Assembly: GCF_033436665.1 (NCBI RefSeq)
Contig: NZ_JAWQFO010000004.1
Coordinates: 310,001-374,000 of the forward strand
From: JAWQFO01 sp033436665
GTDB lineage: Bacteria > Pseudomonadota > Alphaproteobacteria > Rhodobacterales > Rhodobacteraceae
Direction: 5' to 3'
Length of the DNA: 64,000 bases
How positions within the stretch are numbered: position 1 is the stretch's first letter; each line of letters opens with the position of its first letter. The position numbers and the translations under genes are program-made. Below the pieces are notes generated by a model. It worked only from the letters and a program-made list of their open reading frames with translations. It made no database searches and had not been told where the DNA came from. Below, one piece after another: positions 24,414 to 34,900 of the stretch.

Positions 24414-26416
24414 ATCGCCGCGTGGGTGTTGCGGGACGACACCGCGTCGCCGATCCGGAACAGCTGGTAGCCTGCCTCGGGATTGCGGGTGATTTCCTGC
24501 GGCCCTCCCGCGATCAGCGCCTCGTAGTCGACCTCGCCGCCGTTGCGCGAGCCTTCGCGCATTTCGAAATAGAGATCGTCGAGCGGTCGCGTCCCGTGGT
24601 TCACCACCACCTGGTCGACCCGGCGCTCGCGTTTGAAGTCCGTGTAATCGCTGCCCAGTCGCGCCAGCAGTCCGTTGCCGTCGCGCGCCACTGCCTCGAG
24701 CTTCCAGGTCACGGTAAAGGTCACGTCCGCGGCCTGCAGCGCCCGCACTGCCGGGGTCAGCGACATTCCCATGACCTCGGGCGCGAAGGTGCGGTCGCGC
24801 GTGACGATCTCGACCCGCGCCCCGGTCGCCGCGATCCTTTCCGCCGCCTGCAACGCGGCGTAGTCGCCCGCGTCATCATAGATCAGCACGTCCGATCCGG
24901 GCTGCGCATCGCCGGTCAGGATGTCCCAGGCCGAGACCACGAGCGCGTTGCCCTCTTCCAGCACCTCGGTGAAAGGCAATCCGCCGGTCGCGACGATCAC
25001 CACCTCCGGCGCGTCCTCGAGAACCGCCTCGGCATCGGCGAAACTGTTGAACCGGAACCGCACCCCGAGGCGCGCGCACTCGGCCATGCGCCAGTCGATC
25101 AGCGACAGCATCTCGGCCCGGCGCGGGGTTTGCGCGGCGAGCCGCACCTGCCCGCCGGGATCGGGCGCTGCCTCGTGGACCGTGACCGCGTGGCCCCGTT
25201 CCCCCGCGACCCGGGCCGCTTCGAGCCCCGCCGGCCCGGCTCCGACAATGACCACGCCGCGCTGCGTCTCGGCGCGCGCGATCGCGTGCGGCTGCTCGAT
25301 CTCGCGGCCCGTCGAGGGATTGTGCAGGCAGAGCGCCGCGCCGCCCTGGTAAATCCGGTCGAGGCAGTAGTTGGCCCCGACGCAGGGGCGGATGCGCTCT
25401 TCCTCGCCCCGCAGGATCTTGGCGACGATATGCGGGTCGGCAATATGAGCGCGGGTCATGCCGACCATGTCGAGCTTGCCGGCCGCCACCGCGTGCCGCG
25501 CTGTTGCCACGTCCTGGATCTTCGCCGCGTGAAAGGTCGGAAACTGGGTTTCCGCCCGGATGTCACCCGCGAAATCGAGATGCGGCGCGCTTTTCATGCC
25601 CTGCACCGGGATCACCCCGGTCAGCGCCGCATCGGTCTCGATGTGTCCTCTCGTGACATTCAAGAAATCCACCAGCCCGCTCGCCTTGAGGCGGCGCGAG
25701 ATCTCCATGCCCTCGTCGCGGGTGATGCCGCCCGCCATCATTTCGTCGCCAGCGTAGCGGATGCCGACGATGAAGTCCGGCCCGACCCGGTCCCGTATGG
25801 CCTGTAGAACCTCGAAAGAGAACCGCATCCGGTTGTCGAGATCGCCACCGTAGGGCCCGTCGAGATCGTTAGTGGGCGGCGACCAGAACGCATCCATCAG
25901 GTGCCCGTAGGATTCAAGCTCGATTCCGTCGAGGCCCGCGGCCTGCATCCGTTCCGCGGCATCGGCGTAATCCGCGACGATCCGGGCAATGTCCCAATCC
26001 TCGATCAGCTTCGGGAATGCCCTGTGCGCCGGTTCGCGCAGGTAGCCCGGAGAGACCACGGGCAGCCAGTCTCCGACGTCCCAGCGCGTGCGACGACCAA
26101 GGTGCGTAAGCTGGATCATCACCGCCGCACCATGCTCATGGCATTCGTCAGCCAGCTGCCGCATTCAATCCACAACCTCGTCCTTCCAGGCGAGGATGTT
26201 GTTGAAGGCCGGCGGGCTGTCGCGCGCGACCGAGGCCGACCCCGCGGTCATCGTCAGCGCCACCCCGGCGCGCGCCCGTTCGACGTGGTAGGCGCGGTAG
26301 CGCGCCTTGGGCATCCCGTCCTCCGGATAGGCGGGCTCGTGGCTGGTGATCATCAGCCGGTTCTTCAGGGTCAGGTGCTTGAGCTGAAAGGGCTGGAGCA
26401 GAGGATCGCTGGTCAT
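24380..26416 (-). pseudogene. NADH:flavin oxidoreductase interrupted by in-frame TGA
   Basis: Two reading frames in the same phase touch each other. Residues 1-83 (26416 to the TGA at 26165-26167) and 594 further residues (26164 to 24380) make one family-length protein of about 678 residues. The first part carries the start of the FMN TIM barrel (PFQLKHLTLKNRLMITSHEPAYPEDG). The second continues it (QLTHLGRRTRWDVGDW), then an Fe-S-type Cys segment (CVGANYC to LCLHN) and FAD/NAD domains (VIVGAGPAGLEAARVAGERGH). It resembles dimethylamine/N-methylproline demethylase-type enzymes. From memory of relatives the TGA replaces Trp (TGG). It may be inactive, read through, or reinitiated at the adjacent ATG. 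Confidence 0.8.
26165..26167 (-). other. Internal TGA stop within the flavin oxidoreductase
   Basis: The minus strand reads GTT GTG GAT TGA ATG CGG CAG CTG, that is V V D stop M R Q L. Reading frame and protein similarity continue without shift on both sides. A single G-to-A change in TGG would explain it. The ATG directly after the stop could allow reinitiation. Confidence 0.85.
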
Positions 26417-26568
26417 CGGGTCACCCTGGCGTTGACCAGACGCAGTTTGCAGCCCGGATCGTCGGTGTCAATTTTCCAGACAGGTCCAACCGGGCGGTCC
26501 CGCAGACGACCGCCGCCATCCGGCGGGTTTCACGCGGCCAGCGGCGATCCCGCAGGCCGCGTGGCTTT

Positions 26569-27939
26569 TCAGCCGCAGACGATGCGCACCGCCTTTGCCA
26601 CGGCGTCGGCGATGATGTCGGCCTCGTCCCGCGTAAGACACAGCGGCGGCGCGATCCCCACGATGTCGCCCTGCGGCATCGCCCGGGCGATCACGCCGAG
26701 TTTCAGCATCTCGGTCACGACCTTGGCCCCGGTAGTGGCCGCGGGGTCGAACCATGTCCTCGGCTCGCGGTCCTGCACCAGGTCGACGGCCAGCATCAGC
26801 CCCTCGCCACGCACCTCGCCGACGTTGGGGTGATCGCCCAGCGCATCGGTCAGTGCCTGCTTGAGGTAGGCGCCGGTCTCTCCGGCGTTGGCAACCAGGT
26901 TCATCTCGTCGACCAGCGCGAGGTTGGCGACGCCGGCGGCCGCCCCGATCGGATGGGCCGAGTAGGTCCAGCCGTGGCCCATGATACCGTGCGCGTCCGT
27001 GCCCTGCTCGAGCACCTTCCAGACCTTGTCCGAGACGATCGATCCCGAAAGCGGTGCGTAGGCCGAGGTCAGCCCCTTGGCGATGGTGATGATATCGGCC
27101 TCGAGCCCGTAGTGATCCGAACCGAACATGCTGCCCAGCCGTCCGAAGCCGGTCACGACCTCGTCCGCGATCAGCAGGATGTCGTGGCGTTTCAGCACCG
27201 CTTGGACCTTCTCCCAGTAACCGGCGGGCGGCGGCACGAGGCCGCCGGTGCCGAGGGCGGGTTCGCCGATGAAGGCGGCAATCGTATCCGCGCCCTCGCG
27301 CTCGATCAGTTTTTCCAGCTCGGCCGCGCAGTGGTCCGAGAACGCCTCTTCGGACAGCGACAGGTCCTCGCGCCGGTAATAACAGGGCGCCTCGGTGTGC
27401 AGCACGTTCTGCAAGGGCAGGTCGAACTTGGCGTGGAACAGCTGCAACCCGGTCAGCGAACCGCTCATCAGGCCCGAGCCGTGGTAGCCGCGCCAGCGCG
27501 AGATGATCTTCTTCTTCTGCGGCAGGCCGCGGATGTTGTTGTAATACCAGACCATCTTGATGTTGGTCTCGTTCGCGTCCGAGCCGCCGAGGCCGAAATA
27601 GACTTTGGACATGTTGTCGGGCGCCCGGTCGAGGATCATCTTCGACAGCGTGATCGACGCCTCGGTGCCGTGGCCGACATAGGCGTGGTAGTAGGCCAAT
27701 TCTTGCGCCTGTTTTGCGATAGCGTCGGTCACCTGCCTGCGCCCGTATCCCACGTTGACGCAATAAAGCCCCGCGAAGGCGTCGAGCAGGCGGGTGCCAT
27801 CGCGGTCGGTGATGTAGACGCCCTCGCCCCCGGTCACGATCCGCTGCGGCGCATCGCCCCGGGCGAACTGCGCGAGATGGGTCGAGGGGTGAAAGAAATT
27901 CTCGCGGTCCCAGGCGGCGAGTTGGTCGTTGGTCAGCAT
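26569..27939 (-). CDS. Class III aminotransferase, probable diaminobutyrate transaminase (DoeD-like)
   Basis: A 456-residue PLP enzyme. The cofactor lysine is Lys288 in ITIAKGLTSAYAP, and the PLP aspartate is in LLIADEVVTGFGRLG. Other markers are NVGYGRRQV and GLGGSDANETNIK. Omega-amino acid:pyruvate transaminases look like this. It is divergent from doeA-doeB, and ectoine catabolism needs a transaminase for L-2,4-diaminobutyrate, so a DoeD/Atf role is likely. GGAGGAG lies about 12 bp before the ATG. A taurine or putrescine substrate cannot be excluded. Confidence 0.8.
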   Translation of the reverse strand: MLTNDQLAAWDRENFFHPSTHLAQFARGDAPQRIVTGGEGVYITDRDGTRLLDAFAGLYCVNVGYGRRQVTDAIAKQAQELAYYHAYVGHGTEASITLSKMILDRAPDNMSKVYFGLGGSDANETNIKMVWYYNNIRGLPQKKKIISRWRGYHGSGLMSGSLTGLQLFHAKFDLPLQNVLHTEAPCYYRREDLSLSEEAFSDHCAAELEKLIEREGADTIAAFIGEPALGTGGLVPPPAGYWEKVQAVLKRHDILLIADEVVTGFGRLGSMFGSDHYGLEADIITIAKGLTSAYAPLSGSIVSDKVWKVLEQGTDAHGIMGHGWTYSAHPIGAAAGVANLALVDEMNLVANAGETGAYLKQALTDALGDHPNVGEVRGEGLMLAVDLVQDREPRTWFDPAATTGAKVVTEMLKLGVIARAMPQGDIVGIAPPLCLTRDEADIIADAVAKAVRIVCG

Positions 27940-28144
27940 GTTTTTCGCACTCCTCCGGTGGACTGGATCGAACGGTGTCCGGGCCTTCCTATCGAATGCG
28001 CGACGGAAGGTCAGCCCCTTGTCCGGCGACCGTCATTGCGCGCAGAGTGGCGGCGAGCCGGCCCGCCATCGACGCGGGCCGCGCCCGAGACCAGACCGAC
28101 GGGGCCGTGCCGCAAGCGCGGCCCGCAAAATGAAGGACCGACCG

Positions 28145-29341
28145 ATGAGCACGCCGCCGCCCGCCTCTCCCCGCTTCGAGCGCTCCGAATACAAGGCGCG
28201 GCTGGCGCGCACCCGGGCCGAGATGGCCCAGCGCGGAATCGAGACGCTGATCGTGCACGACCCGTCGAACATGGCCTGGCTGACGGGTTATGACGGCTGG
28301 TCCTTCTACGTCATGCAATGTGTGATCGTCCCGCCCGAGGGCGAGCCGATCTGGTACGGGCGCGGGCAGGACGCCAACGGTGCGCTGCGCACCTGCTGGA
28401 TCTCGGAAGACAACATCATCGGCTACCCCGACCACTATGTGCAATCGACCGAACGGCACCCGGTAGATTACCTCGTCGCCAAGCTTGCCGAGCGCGGGCT
28501 CGATGCGGGCATCGTCGGCGTGGAGATGGACAACTACTGGTACACCGCGCGCGGCCACGCGATCCTCGCGCAGATGCTCATCCACCCGCCAGTGGACGCC
28601 ACCGGCCTCGTCAACTGGCAGCGCGCGATCAAGTCCCCGCGCGAGCTCGACTACATGCGCCGGGCCGGCAAGATCGTCGAGCGCATGCACGCGCGCATCT
28701 TCGAGAAATGCGAACCCGGCGTGCGCAAGTGCGATCTTGTGGCCGAGATCTACGACGCCTCCCTGCGCTATGACGCGGACCTCGGCTTTGGCGGCGACTA
28801 TGCCGCCATCGTGCCGTTGCTGCCCTCGGGGCCCGATGCCTCGGCGCCGCACCTGACCTGGGACGACCAGGTAATGAAGACCGGCGAAGGCACCTTCTTC
28901 GAGATCGCCGGCTGCTATCACCGCTACCACTGCCCGCTGTCGCGCACGATCTACCTCGGCAAGCCGTCGCAGACCTTTCTCGACGCCGAGAAGGCGGTGC
29001 TCGAAGGGCTCGACGCGGGGCTCGAGATCGCGCGTCCCGGCAGCACCTGCGAGGATATTGCCAACGCCTTCCACGCGGTGCTGGCACGCTATGACATCGT
29101 CAAGGACAACCGCTGCGGCTACCCGATCGGCCTCTCCTACCCACCGGACTGGGGCGAGCGCACCATGAGCCTGCGTCCGGGCGACCGGACGGTGCTGGAG
29201 CCGGGCATGACTTTCCACTTCATGACTGGCCTCTGGATGGACGACTGGGGGTTCGAAATCACCGAAAGCATCGTGATCACCGACAGCGGCGCACCGGAAT
29301 GCCTGGCCGACGTGCCGCGCAAGCTGATGGTGAAGACCTGA
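28145..29341 (+). CDS. doeA: Ectoine hydrolase
   Basis: A 398-residue M24 (creatinase/prolidase-fold) protein matching DoeA/EutD. It starts FERSEYKARLARTRAEMAQRG and has HDPSNMAWLTGYDGWSFYVMQ, GFGGDYAAIVPLLPSG and GEGTFFEIAGCYHRYHCPLSRT. DoeA opens the ectoine ring to N-acetyl-diaminobutyrate. The start is ATG 28145 with AAGGA upstream; an ATG 15 bp earlier (MKDRP) lacks a site. Its TGA shares one base with the doeB ATG. Confidence 0.92.
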   Translation: MSTPPPASPRFERSEYKARLARTRAEMAQRGIETLIVHDPSNMAWLTGYDGWSFYVMQCVIVPPEGEPIWYGRGQDANGALRTCWISEDNIIGYPDHYVQSTERHPVDYLVAKLAERGLDAGIVGVEMDNYWYTARGHAILAQMLIHPPVDATGLVNWQRAIKSPRELDYMRRAGKIVERMHARIFEKCEPGVRKCDLVAEIYDASLRYDADLGFGGDYAAIVPLLPSGPDASAPHLTWDDQVMKTGEGTFFEIAGCYHRYHCPLSRTIYLGKPSQTFLDAEKAVLEGLDAGLEIARPGSTCEDIANAFHAVLARYDIVKDNRCGYPIGLSYPPDWGERTMSLRPGDRTVLEPGMTFHFMTGLWMDDWGFEITESIVITDSGAPECLADVPRKLMVKT

Positions 29342-30333
29342 TGGCGGCGAACCCGATCACCCCGACCGTACCGCTCGATACCGACGGCAAGTTCCACGGC
29401 TTCCTGCGCCTGCCGCATTCGCGCAACGAAAGCGCCTGGGGTGCCGTGATGATCCCGATCTGCGTGATCCGCAACGGCGACGGGCCGACGGCGCTGCTGA
29501 CCGGGGCCAATCACGGCGACGAGTATGAGGGGCCGGTGGCGTTGCAGTCGCTGGCCTGGGAGATCGCGCCAGAGGATGTCACCGGCCGCATCATCGTCGT
29601 GCCCTTCATGAACTACCCCGCCTTTCGCGCCGCGACGCGGGTGTCACCCATCGACAACGTGAACCTCAACCGCGCCTTTCCCGGCCGCCCGGACGGCACG
29701 GCGACCCAGAAGATCGCGAACTATTTCAACGACGTACTTATGCCGATGGCCGACGTGGTGCTCGACTTCCATTCGGGCGGCAAGACGCTCGACTTCCTGC
29801 CTTATGCCGCGGCGCATTACCTCGAGGACGAAGACCAGCAGGCCGCCTGCGAAGCGGCCGTCGCCGCCTTCAACGCGCCCTACACGATGATGATGCGCGA
29901 GATCGACAACGTCGGCATGTACGACACCGCGGTCGAGGCCGCCGGCAAGGTCTTCGTGACCACCGAAATCGGCGGCGGCGGCACCGCCACGGCGGCCTCG
30001 TCGCGCATCGCGATCCGCGGGGCGCGCAACGTTCTGATACATGCGGGAATCCTGCGCGGAGAGCTGTCGAGCGGGCCGTCGCGCAAGCTCGACATGCCCG
30101 ACGACGACTGCTTCCATTTTGCAACCACCGAGGGCCTGGTGGAACCGCTCGCCGATCTTGGCGAACCGCTGGCCAAGGGTCAGGTGCTGGCGCGGGTCTG
30201 GCCGGTGGATCGCACCGGCCTCATGCCACTGGAAGTCTTCGCCCAGCGCGACGGCGTGCTGGCAGCGCGGCATTTCCCGGGGCTGGTCCAGACCGGCGAC
30301 TGCCTCGCGGTCCTTGCCGACGTCGCGGGCTGA
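29341..30333 (+). CDS. doeB: N-acetyl-L-2,4-diaminobutyrate deacetylase
   Basis: A 330-residue zinc deacylase of the AstE/aspartoacylase type. The zinc motif is TGANHGDEYEGP, with NLNRAFPG and a third ligand in VVLDFHSGG. The catalytic Glu is in TTEIGGGG. DoeB removes the acetyl group to give L-2,4-diaminobutyrate, the substrate for the divergent aminotransferase. The ATG at 29341 overlaps the doeA stop (TGATG). It ends 3 bp from the convergent radical SAM gene. Confidence 0.92.
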   Translation: MAANPITPTVPLDTDGKFHGFLRLPHSRNESAWGAVMIPICVIRNGDGPTALLTGANHGDEYEGPVALQSLAWEIAPEDVTGRIIVVPFMNYPAFRAATRVSPIDNVNLNRAFPGRPDGTATQKIANYFNDVLMPMADVVLDFHSGGKTLDFLPYAAAHYLEDEDQQAACEAAVAAFNAPYTMMMREIDNVGMYDTAVEAAGKVFVTTEIGGGGTATAASSRIAIRGARNVLIHAGILRGELSSGPSRKLDMPDDDCFHFATTEGLVEPLADLGEPLAKGQVLARVWPVDRTGLMPLEVFAQRDGVLAARHFPGLVQTGDCLAVLADVAG

Positions 30334-30336
30334 GGG

Positions 30337-31917
30337 TCAGCCCGACAGTCGTTCGGGCATCCCCGTCTGACCTGCGTCCACGCGGCCAGACATGGCGTCG
30401 GCGCCCGGTCCGAGATCCGGCAGAAGGTCGGGATGCAGCCCGCCGCTTGCATCCGTGACCAGCGTCGGCTCGAAATGCCCGCGCAGGTGGCCCGGCAGGT
30501 CGATGAGCGGTGCGTAGAGCCGGCCCAGCGGCTGGGTGCGCGTGTCGAAGGTGCGCGGCTCGGCCTGCGCCCGACCGGGCAGCCACGTGAGGTTGTTGCG
30601 CCCGAACCCCGGCAGCGCCAGCCGCAGACCGTTGAACAGCAGGTTCGCCATCTGCGCATGCGACAGCGGTCGCCTGTAGCGCCGCCAGAACCGCGCCGAA
30701 CGATGAAGAACACGGCCCCGCGCCCAGGACAGGTCGTTGATGCGCGCGATGAACTCGGTGACCTGCGGCATCGGGTCGAGCGGACGGGTGACCATTGTCA
30801 CGCCGTCCATGTCGCGCAGCCGCGCCCCCGGAAGCATCTGCCCGGCCTCGAGCGTGCGCCGGAACTCGGGCGTGCCCAGCAGCGGAATCGTCAGGCTCAT
30901 GAAGGCGGGCATCGGCACGCGGTCATGACCGATGATGAAATCGAGCTGGTCCTGCATCTTCTCCAGAGGCTCGCTCGCGGGGTCGAACATCAGCCCGTAA
31001 TGGTAGACGAGGCCCGCGTTCAGGCAGTCCTCGATCGCCGAGAGCTGTGGCACCGCGAGGTTCTGGCGCTTTCCGTACTTCGCCAGTTGCCCGGCGTCGA
31101 GGCTTTCCACGCCGCTGAACAGACCGACACAGCCCGCGGCCCGCGCCTCGGCGAGGTTGCGGCCCTTGGCGTAGAAGTCGTTGGTGACCAGCGCGATCCA
31201 ACCCTTGAAGAGCCCCTCCTTCCAAAGTCTGCGCAGCAGGTCCAGACGGGCACGGTAATGCGGGCGGGCGCAGCCGTAGAAGTTGTTGTCGATGAACAGC
31301 ACATAGCGCCCGCGCGGCTGCGCCCGGATCTGGTACTCGACATAGTCCAGAGAATAGCTTTGAAAGGGCCGCCCTTCCCCGGTCAGGGCACAGAACGAAC
31401 AGCGGAAGTTGCAGTAGCGGCTGGTCTCGACGTAGTTGACCGGGCTCTTCCAGCCCAGAAGGTCGAAGCGCGGCAGCATCTCCGGCGCTTGCGCCCTGGT
31501 TCCGAACATATCGCCGGCAACCTCGCGCAACTCCTCGATGTCGCCGAGGCAGCAGATGTCGAAGATCTCGGCGCTCAGGCGCGGCAGGTTGCGCACGGCA
31601 GGCCCTCCGGCAACCACGGTCGCACGGGGATTGAGCACGCGGACGTGGGCGGTGATGTGGCGCATCCGGTCGAAGGCGGCGGTGACGCCGGTCAGCACCA
31701 CCATGTCCGGCCAGGCCAGCTGGTCCAGCGCCTCGATCGGTCCCGAGTGAACCTCGGAGTAAAGCCGGATATCCACACGGTCACGATGAAAGGCCCCGGC
31801 AAGGAAGGCATGGCCCATGGCCTGCGGGAAGAAATTCGGGCGGCCGCCGTATTGCCGCATCTCGTCGAAATGGGCGACGACCACAAGCACGCGCGGCTTG
31901 CGAAAAGCTGATTTCAT
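30337..31917 (-). CDS. Radical SAM protein with N-terminal B12-binding-like fold
   Basis: A 526-residue protein. Residues 8-150 look like a cobalamin-binding-type Rossmann fold (VLVVVAHFDE, VLTGVTAAFDRM, VVAGGPAV) but lack the DxHxxG motif that ligates cobalt. The radical SAM cluster motif is CNFRCSFC (Cys169, Cys173, Cys176). LFIDNNFYG and LFSGVESLD follow, as in Elp3/MiaB-style barrels. The last 150 residues are unlike known families I recognise. GAGGA precedes the ATG. It follows the cyclase gene by 9 bp on the same strand, so the two are likely made together. The reaction is unknown. Confidence 0.85.
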   Translation of the reverse strand: MKSAFRKPRVLVVVAHFDEMRQYGGRPNFFPQAMGHAFLAGAFHRDRVDIRLYSEVHSGPIEALDQLAWPDMVVLTGVTAAFDRMRHITAHVRVLNPRATVVAGGPAVRNLPRLSAEIFDICCLGDIEELREVAGDMFGTRAQAPEMLPRFDLLGWKSPVNYVETSRYCNFRCSFCALTGEGRPFQSYSLDYVEYQIRAQPRGRYVLFIDNNFYGCARPHYRARLDLLRRLWKEGLFKGWIALVTNDFYAKGRNLAEARAAGCVGLFSGVESLDAGQLAKYGKRQNLAVPQLSAIEDCLNAGLVYHYGLMFDPASEPLEKMQDQLDFIIGHDRVPMPAFMSLTIPLLGTPEFRRTLEAGQMLPGARLRDMDGVTMVTRPLDPMPQVTEFIARINDLSWARGRVLHRSARFWRRYRRPLSHAQMANLLFNGLRLALPGFGRNNLTWLPGRAQAEPRTFDTRTQPLGRLYAPLIDLPGHLRGHFEPTLVTDASGGLHPDLLPDLGPGADAMSGRVDAGQTGMPERLSG

Positions 31918-31926
31918 GAAAATTCC

Positions 31927-34900
31927 TCAACGAATACTTGCGAAAAATCCTCCCCTGCCTGTCTGCGACGCGCGCAACGGCGCAAGATCCTGTGGCCTCG
32001 AAAGATAGCCGTCCAGGATCGCGCCGATCTCTTCCGAACCGGCATCGAGTCGTTCCTTGAGACCATCCTGCGCGGGAGAGGCGCGCGCGCCAGAGGACGA
32101 GAGCCGGTGCGCTGCGCATGCCGCTGCAATGCGCGACTTGAGGCGGGCACCGGCGTCGAGGCTTTCGCGCCAGTGCCGCTGTGACTTGGCAGACTGTCCG
32201 GCCACGGCGGCAAGATCGCCCTGGCAGCGCAGCAGGTGCGGCCGGCCGATGGGGTAGATGCGCGCGAAGGTGCTGAACTTGCGCATCAGCGGCCGCAGGA
32301 TGTCGCGTGGCGGCTTCCCGTCCGATGCAGCGATCAGACGTGGATGCAGGCAGGCGTCGAACAGCGCCACGAGGGCAGGCAAGGTTCGCGATTTCATGCC
32401 GGGATGCAGATCGGGCAGGTGTTGGCGGGCGAGATCGAGCCAGCCCGCGCCGTCCTCCATCTTGTTCGCGCTGAACGCGGCGCGGGCCAGAAGCCCGGCC
32501 CCTTCGACGTAGTGGATCACCTCCAGCTTGGAAGGGTCGAGCCCCATCAGCGACCGCAGGCTTTCGAGCGTCGGATCGTCGGCATCCTGCGGCCCGAGGA
32601 TCGCCTGGCCGCGCATCCGTCCCAGCACCGCGCAGGCCAGAACCTGCATGTCGTCCCGGTCGCGGGCGATCTCCTCGAGCCGTGCGATGGTCGAAGCCCA
32701 GTAGGCAGTATCGCGGAAGGCCGGCGTCAGGCTCCAGGGCGAGCAGATCAGCTCGTAGCTCGCGGCATGTTCGCACCAGAGCCTGCGGTCGTTGAGCGCC
32801 TCGGCGGTGGCGAAGCCGCTTTCGAAATTCGCCTGCGCGGCCTGCCAGTCGCCGATGGCGACCTGGTAGAGACCCGCGAACAGGCAGACCCGGCTGCTCG
32901 CGGTGGGATCGTCGACGACTTCGGCAATCGCGGCAGCGCGCCCGAGCAGGTGTTGTGCCGAGCGGCGCAGCGGTATGACACCGCAGATCGCCCCCAGCCC
33001 TGCGGTGTTGATCGCCAGCGACGGCGTCGAGACCCCGAGATCGCTGGCGAAATTCGAAGCGCAGAGCGCCGAATGCAGCAGCCGCCCCTTCTCGCCATTG
33101 AAGTAGTAGATCTGCATGAGCACTTCGTGAGCCTGCGCCGCCAGTTCGGCGCGGACCTCGTCCTTGCCGAAGGTGCGCTCTCCGCGCCGTGCCGGAGGCG
33201 GGATCGGCCCGCTGTGCCGCCGGCCGCCGAGGTGGCGCACCATTTCGCGCCCGAGCGCGCCCAGCACCGCCGCGCGACTGCGGGGCAGCGGCAACCCGAG
33301 ACGCGCGAGGCCGGCGCGGTAGGCGGTCTCGGCTTCGCTCATCTGCGCATGTCCCGAGTGCGCCCGTCCCAGCATCAGGTGGCAGCGTGCGTCCCGGATC
33401 GCGTCATCGTCCGTTCCTGCGCGCTCGCGGGTCTCGAAATACTCGTGCAGCAGCGCAATGGCCGCCGGGTTGTCGAACTGGCGCAGCCGCAGGGTCGCCA
33501 CCCGCTCGAGATAGGTAAGCACCTTTCCGCTATCTCCCGCGGCGCGCCAGTGGCTCAGAAGCTGCGGCAGCGCCTCGACATCCTCTGCCGTGGTCTCGGC
33601 CTCCAGTCCGCGCGCGACGGCGGCGTGGGTTTCGGCCTTCTGGTCCGAGAGCATGCCGTCGTAGACGAGGTCGCGGATGATCTGGTGCCGGAAGGACATC
33701 TCGGCCGAACCGCCGCCGCGACCGGGCTTGAAGAGGCGCACGGCCACGATCCTGTCGATCGCCGCCGCAACGTCGATGCCGGCGGTCCTCAGCGGGCCGA
33801 GCCGGGCGAGACGGTCGCGCCGGAACCGCAGGCCGAACACGCTTGCCGTCTTGAGCACCCGCTGGTCGTCGGGCGTCAGCGCATCGACGCGCCCGAGGAT
33901 CGTGGCCTCGAGTAGGTGCGGCAGCTCGACCGGCTTGTCTTCACCGGACGGGTCGAGCGCGCCCTTCCCGGGACGGCTTGTCACCAGATGGCACAATTCC
34001 TCGACGAAAAGCGGCACCCCGTCGCTGGTCTGGACAATGAAGCTGGCCAGCCGGTCCGGGATCTCGGCCTCGCCCAGCTGGCGCTGCGCCAGCGTCACGA
34101 CATCAGCCTCCTCCAGGCGCCGCAGCGGCATGTCGCGCAGGTCGGACGCCTCGGCCAGCGCATCGGCCACGGCGGCGCGGGTACGCGAGGTCAGCAGCAC
34201 CATCGCCGGGGGGGCCGCGCGCAGCACATCGCCCAGCAGGGCGCGCGAGTTTTCGTCGAGCCAATGCGTATCCTCGATCACGATCACCTTCAGATCGCGC
34301 CCGAGGTGGAACAGCAGGATCTCGGCCAGCATGCGGCGCAGGTTCTCGGCGCGCACGTTGCTCGCCATGCTCGCGGTGACACGGGTTTCCGGCAGGCCGA
34401 CATCGATAACGTCGTTGAGCAGCGGCGCGTAGGTGGTGTCGCCGAGCGCGGTCTGGAGCCTCTGCATGAGTGCGGGCAGCGCCTCGCCGGCGCGCAGGTC
34501 GCTTTCGGAAAGGCCGAGACAGCGCCGAAGGATCCTGCGCCATGCGAGATACGGCGTCTGGCGGTCGAGCGCATCGGTGTGCCCGGTCGCGGCGCCGTCG
34601 CCGACGGCGTCCAGCGCCCCGAGAAAACTGCCAACCAGAGTGGACTTGCCGATGCCCGCCTCGCCATGCACGAGGACAACCTCGAGCCGGTCGCGGCTGC
34701 GCCTTGCGCAGGCCGCAAGCGCGCTCAGTTCCGCGTCGCGCCCGACGATCAGGCTTTGTACAGGATCGAGCTCGGCCGGTGTGCCTTCGGCAGGCGAATA
34801 GGCCTTCACGCTGCGGCGGATTCCCGACAGCTGCAACGACCACGGACCGTCGAACCGGATCAGGCGCTGGCTGACCTGCCGGGTCGTGTCGTCCAGCAGG

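Noticed and set aside
24380..26164. The 594-residue flavin protein as an intact shorter gene
   Set aside because: It would begin inside the FMN barrel and lack the first strand and FMN-binding residues found in the same frame just upstream.
26165..26167. Selenocysteine insertion at the internal TGA
   Set aside because: No hairpin typical of a bacterial SECIS was evident just downstream, and relatives are recalled to have Trp, not Cys or Sec, at this place.
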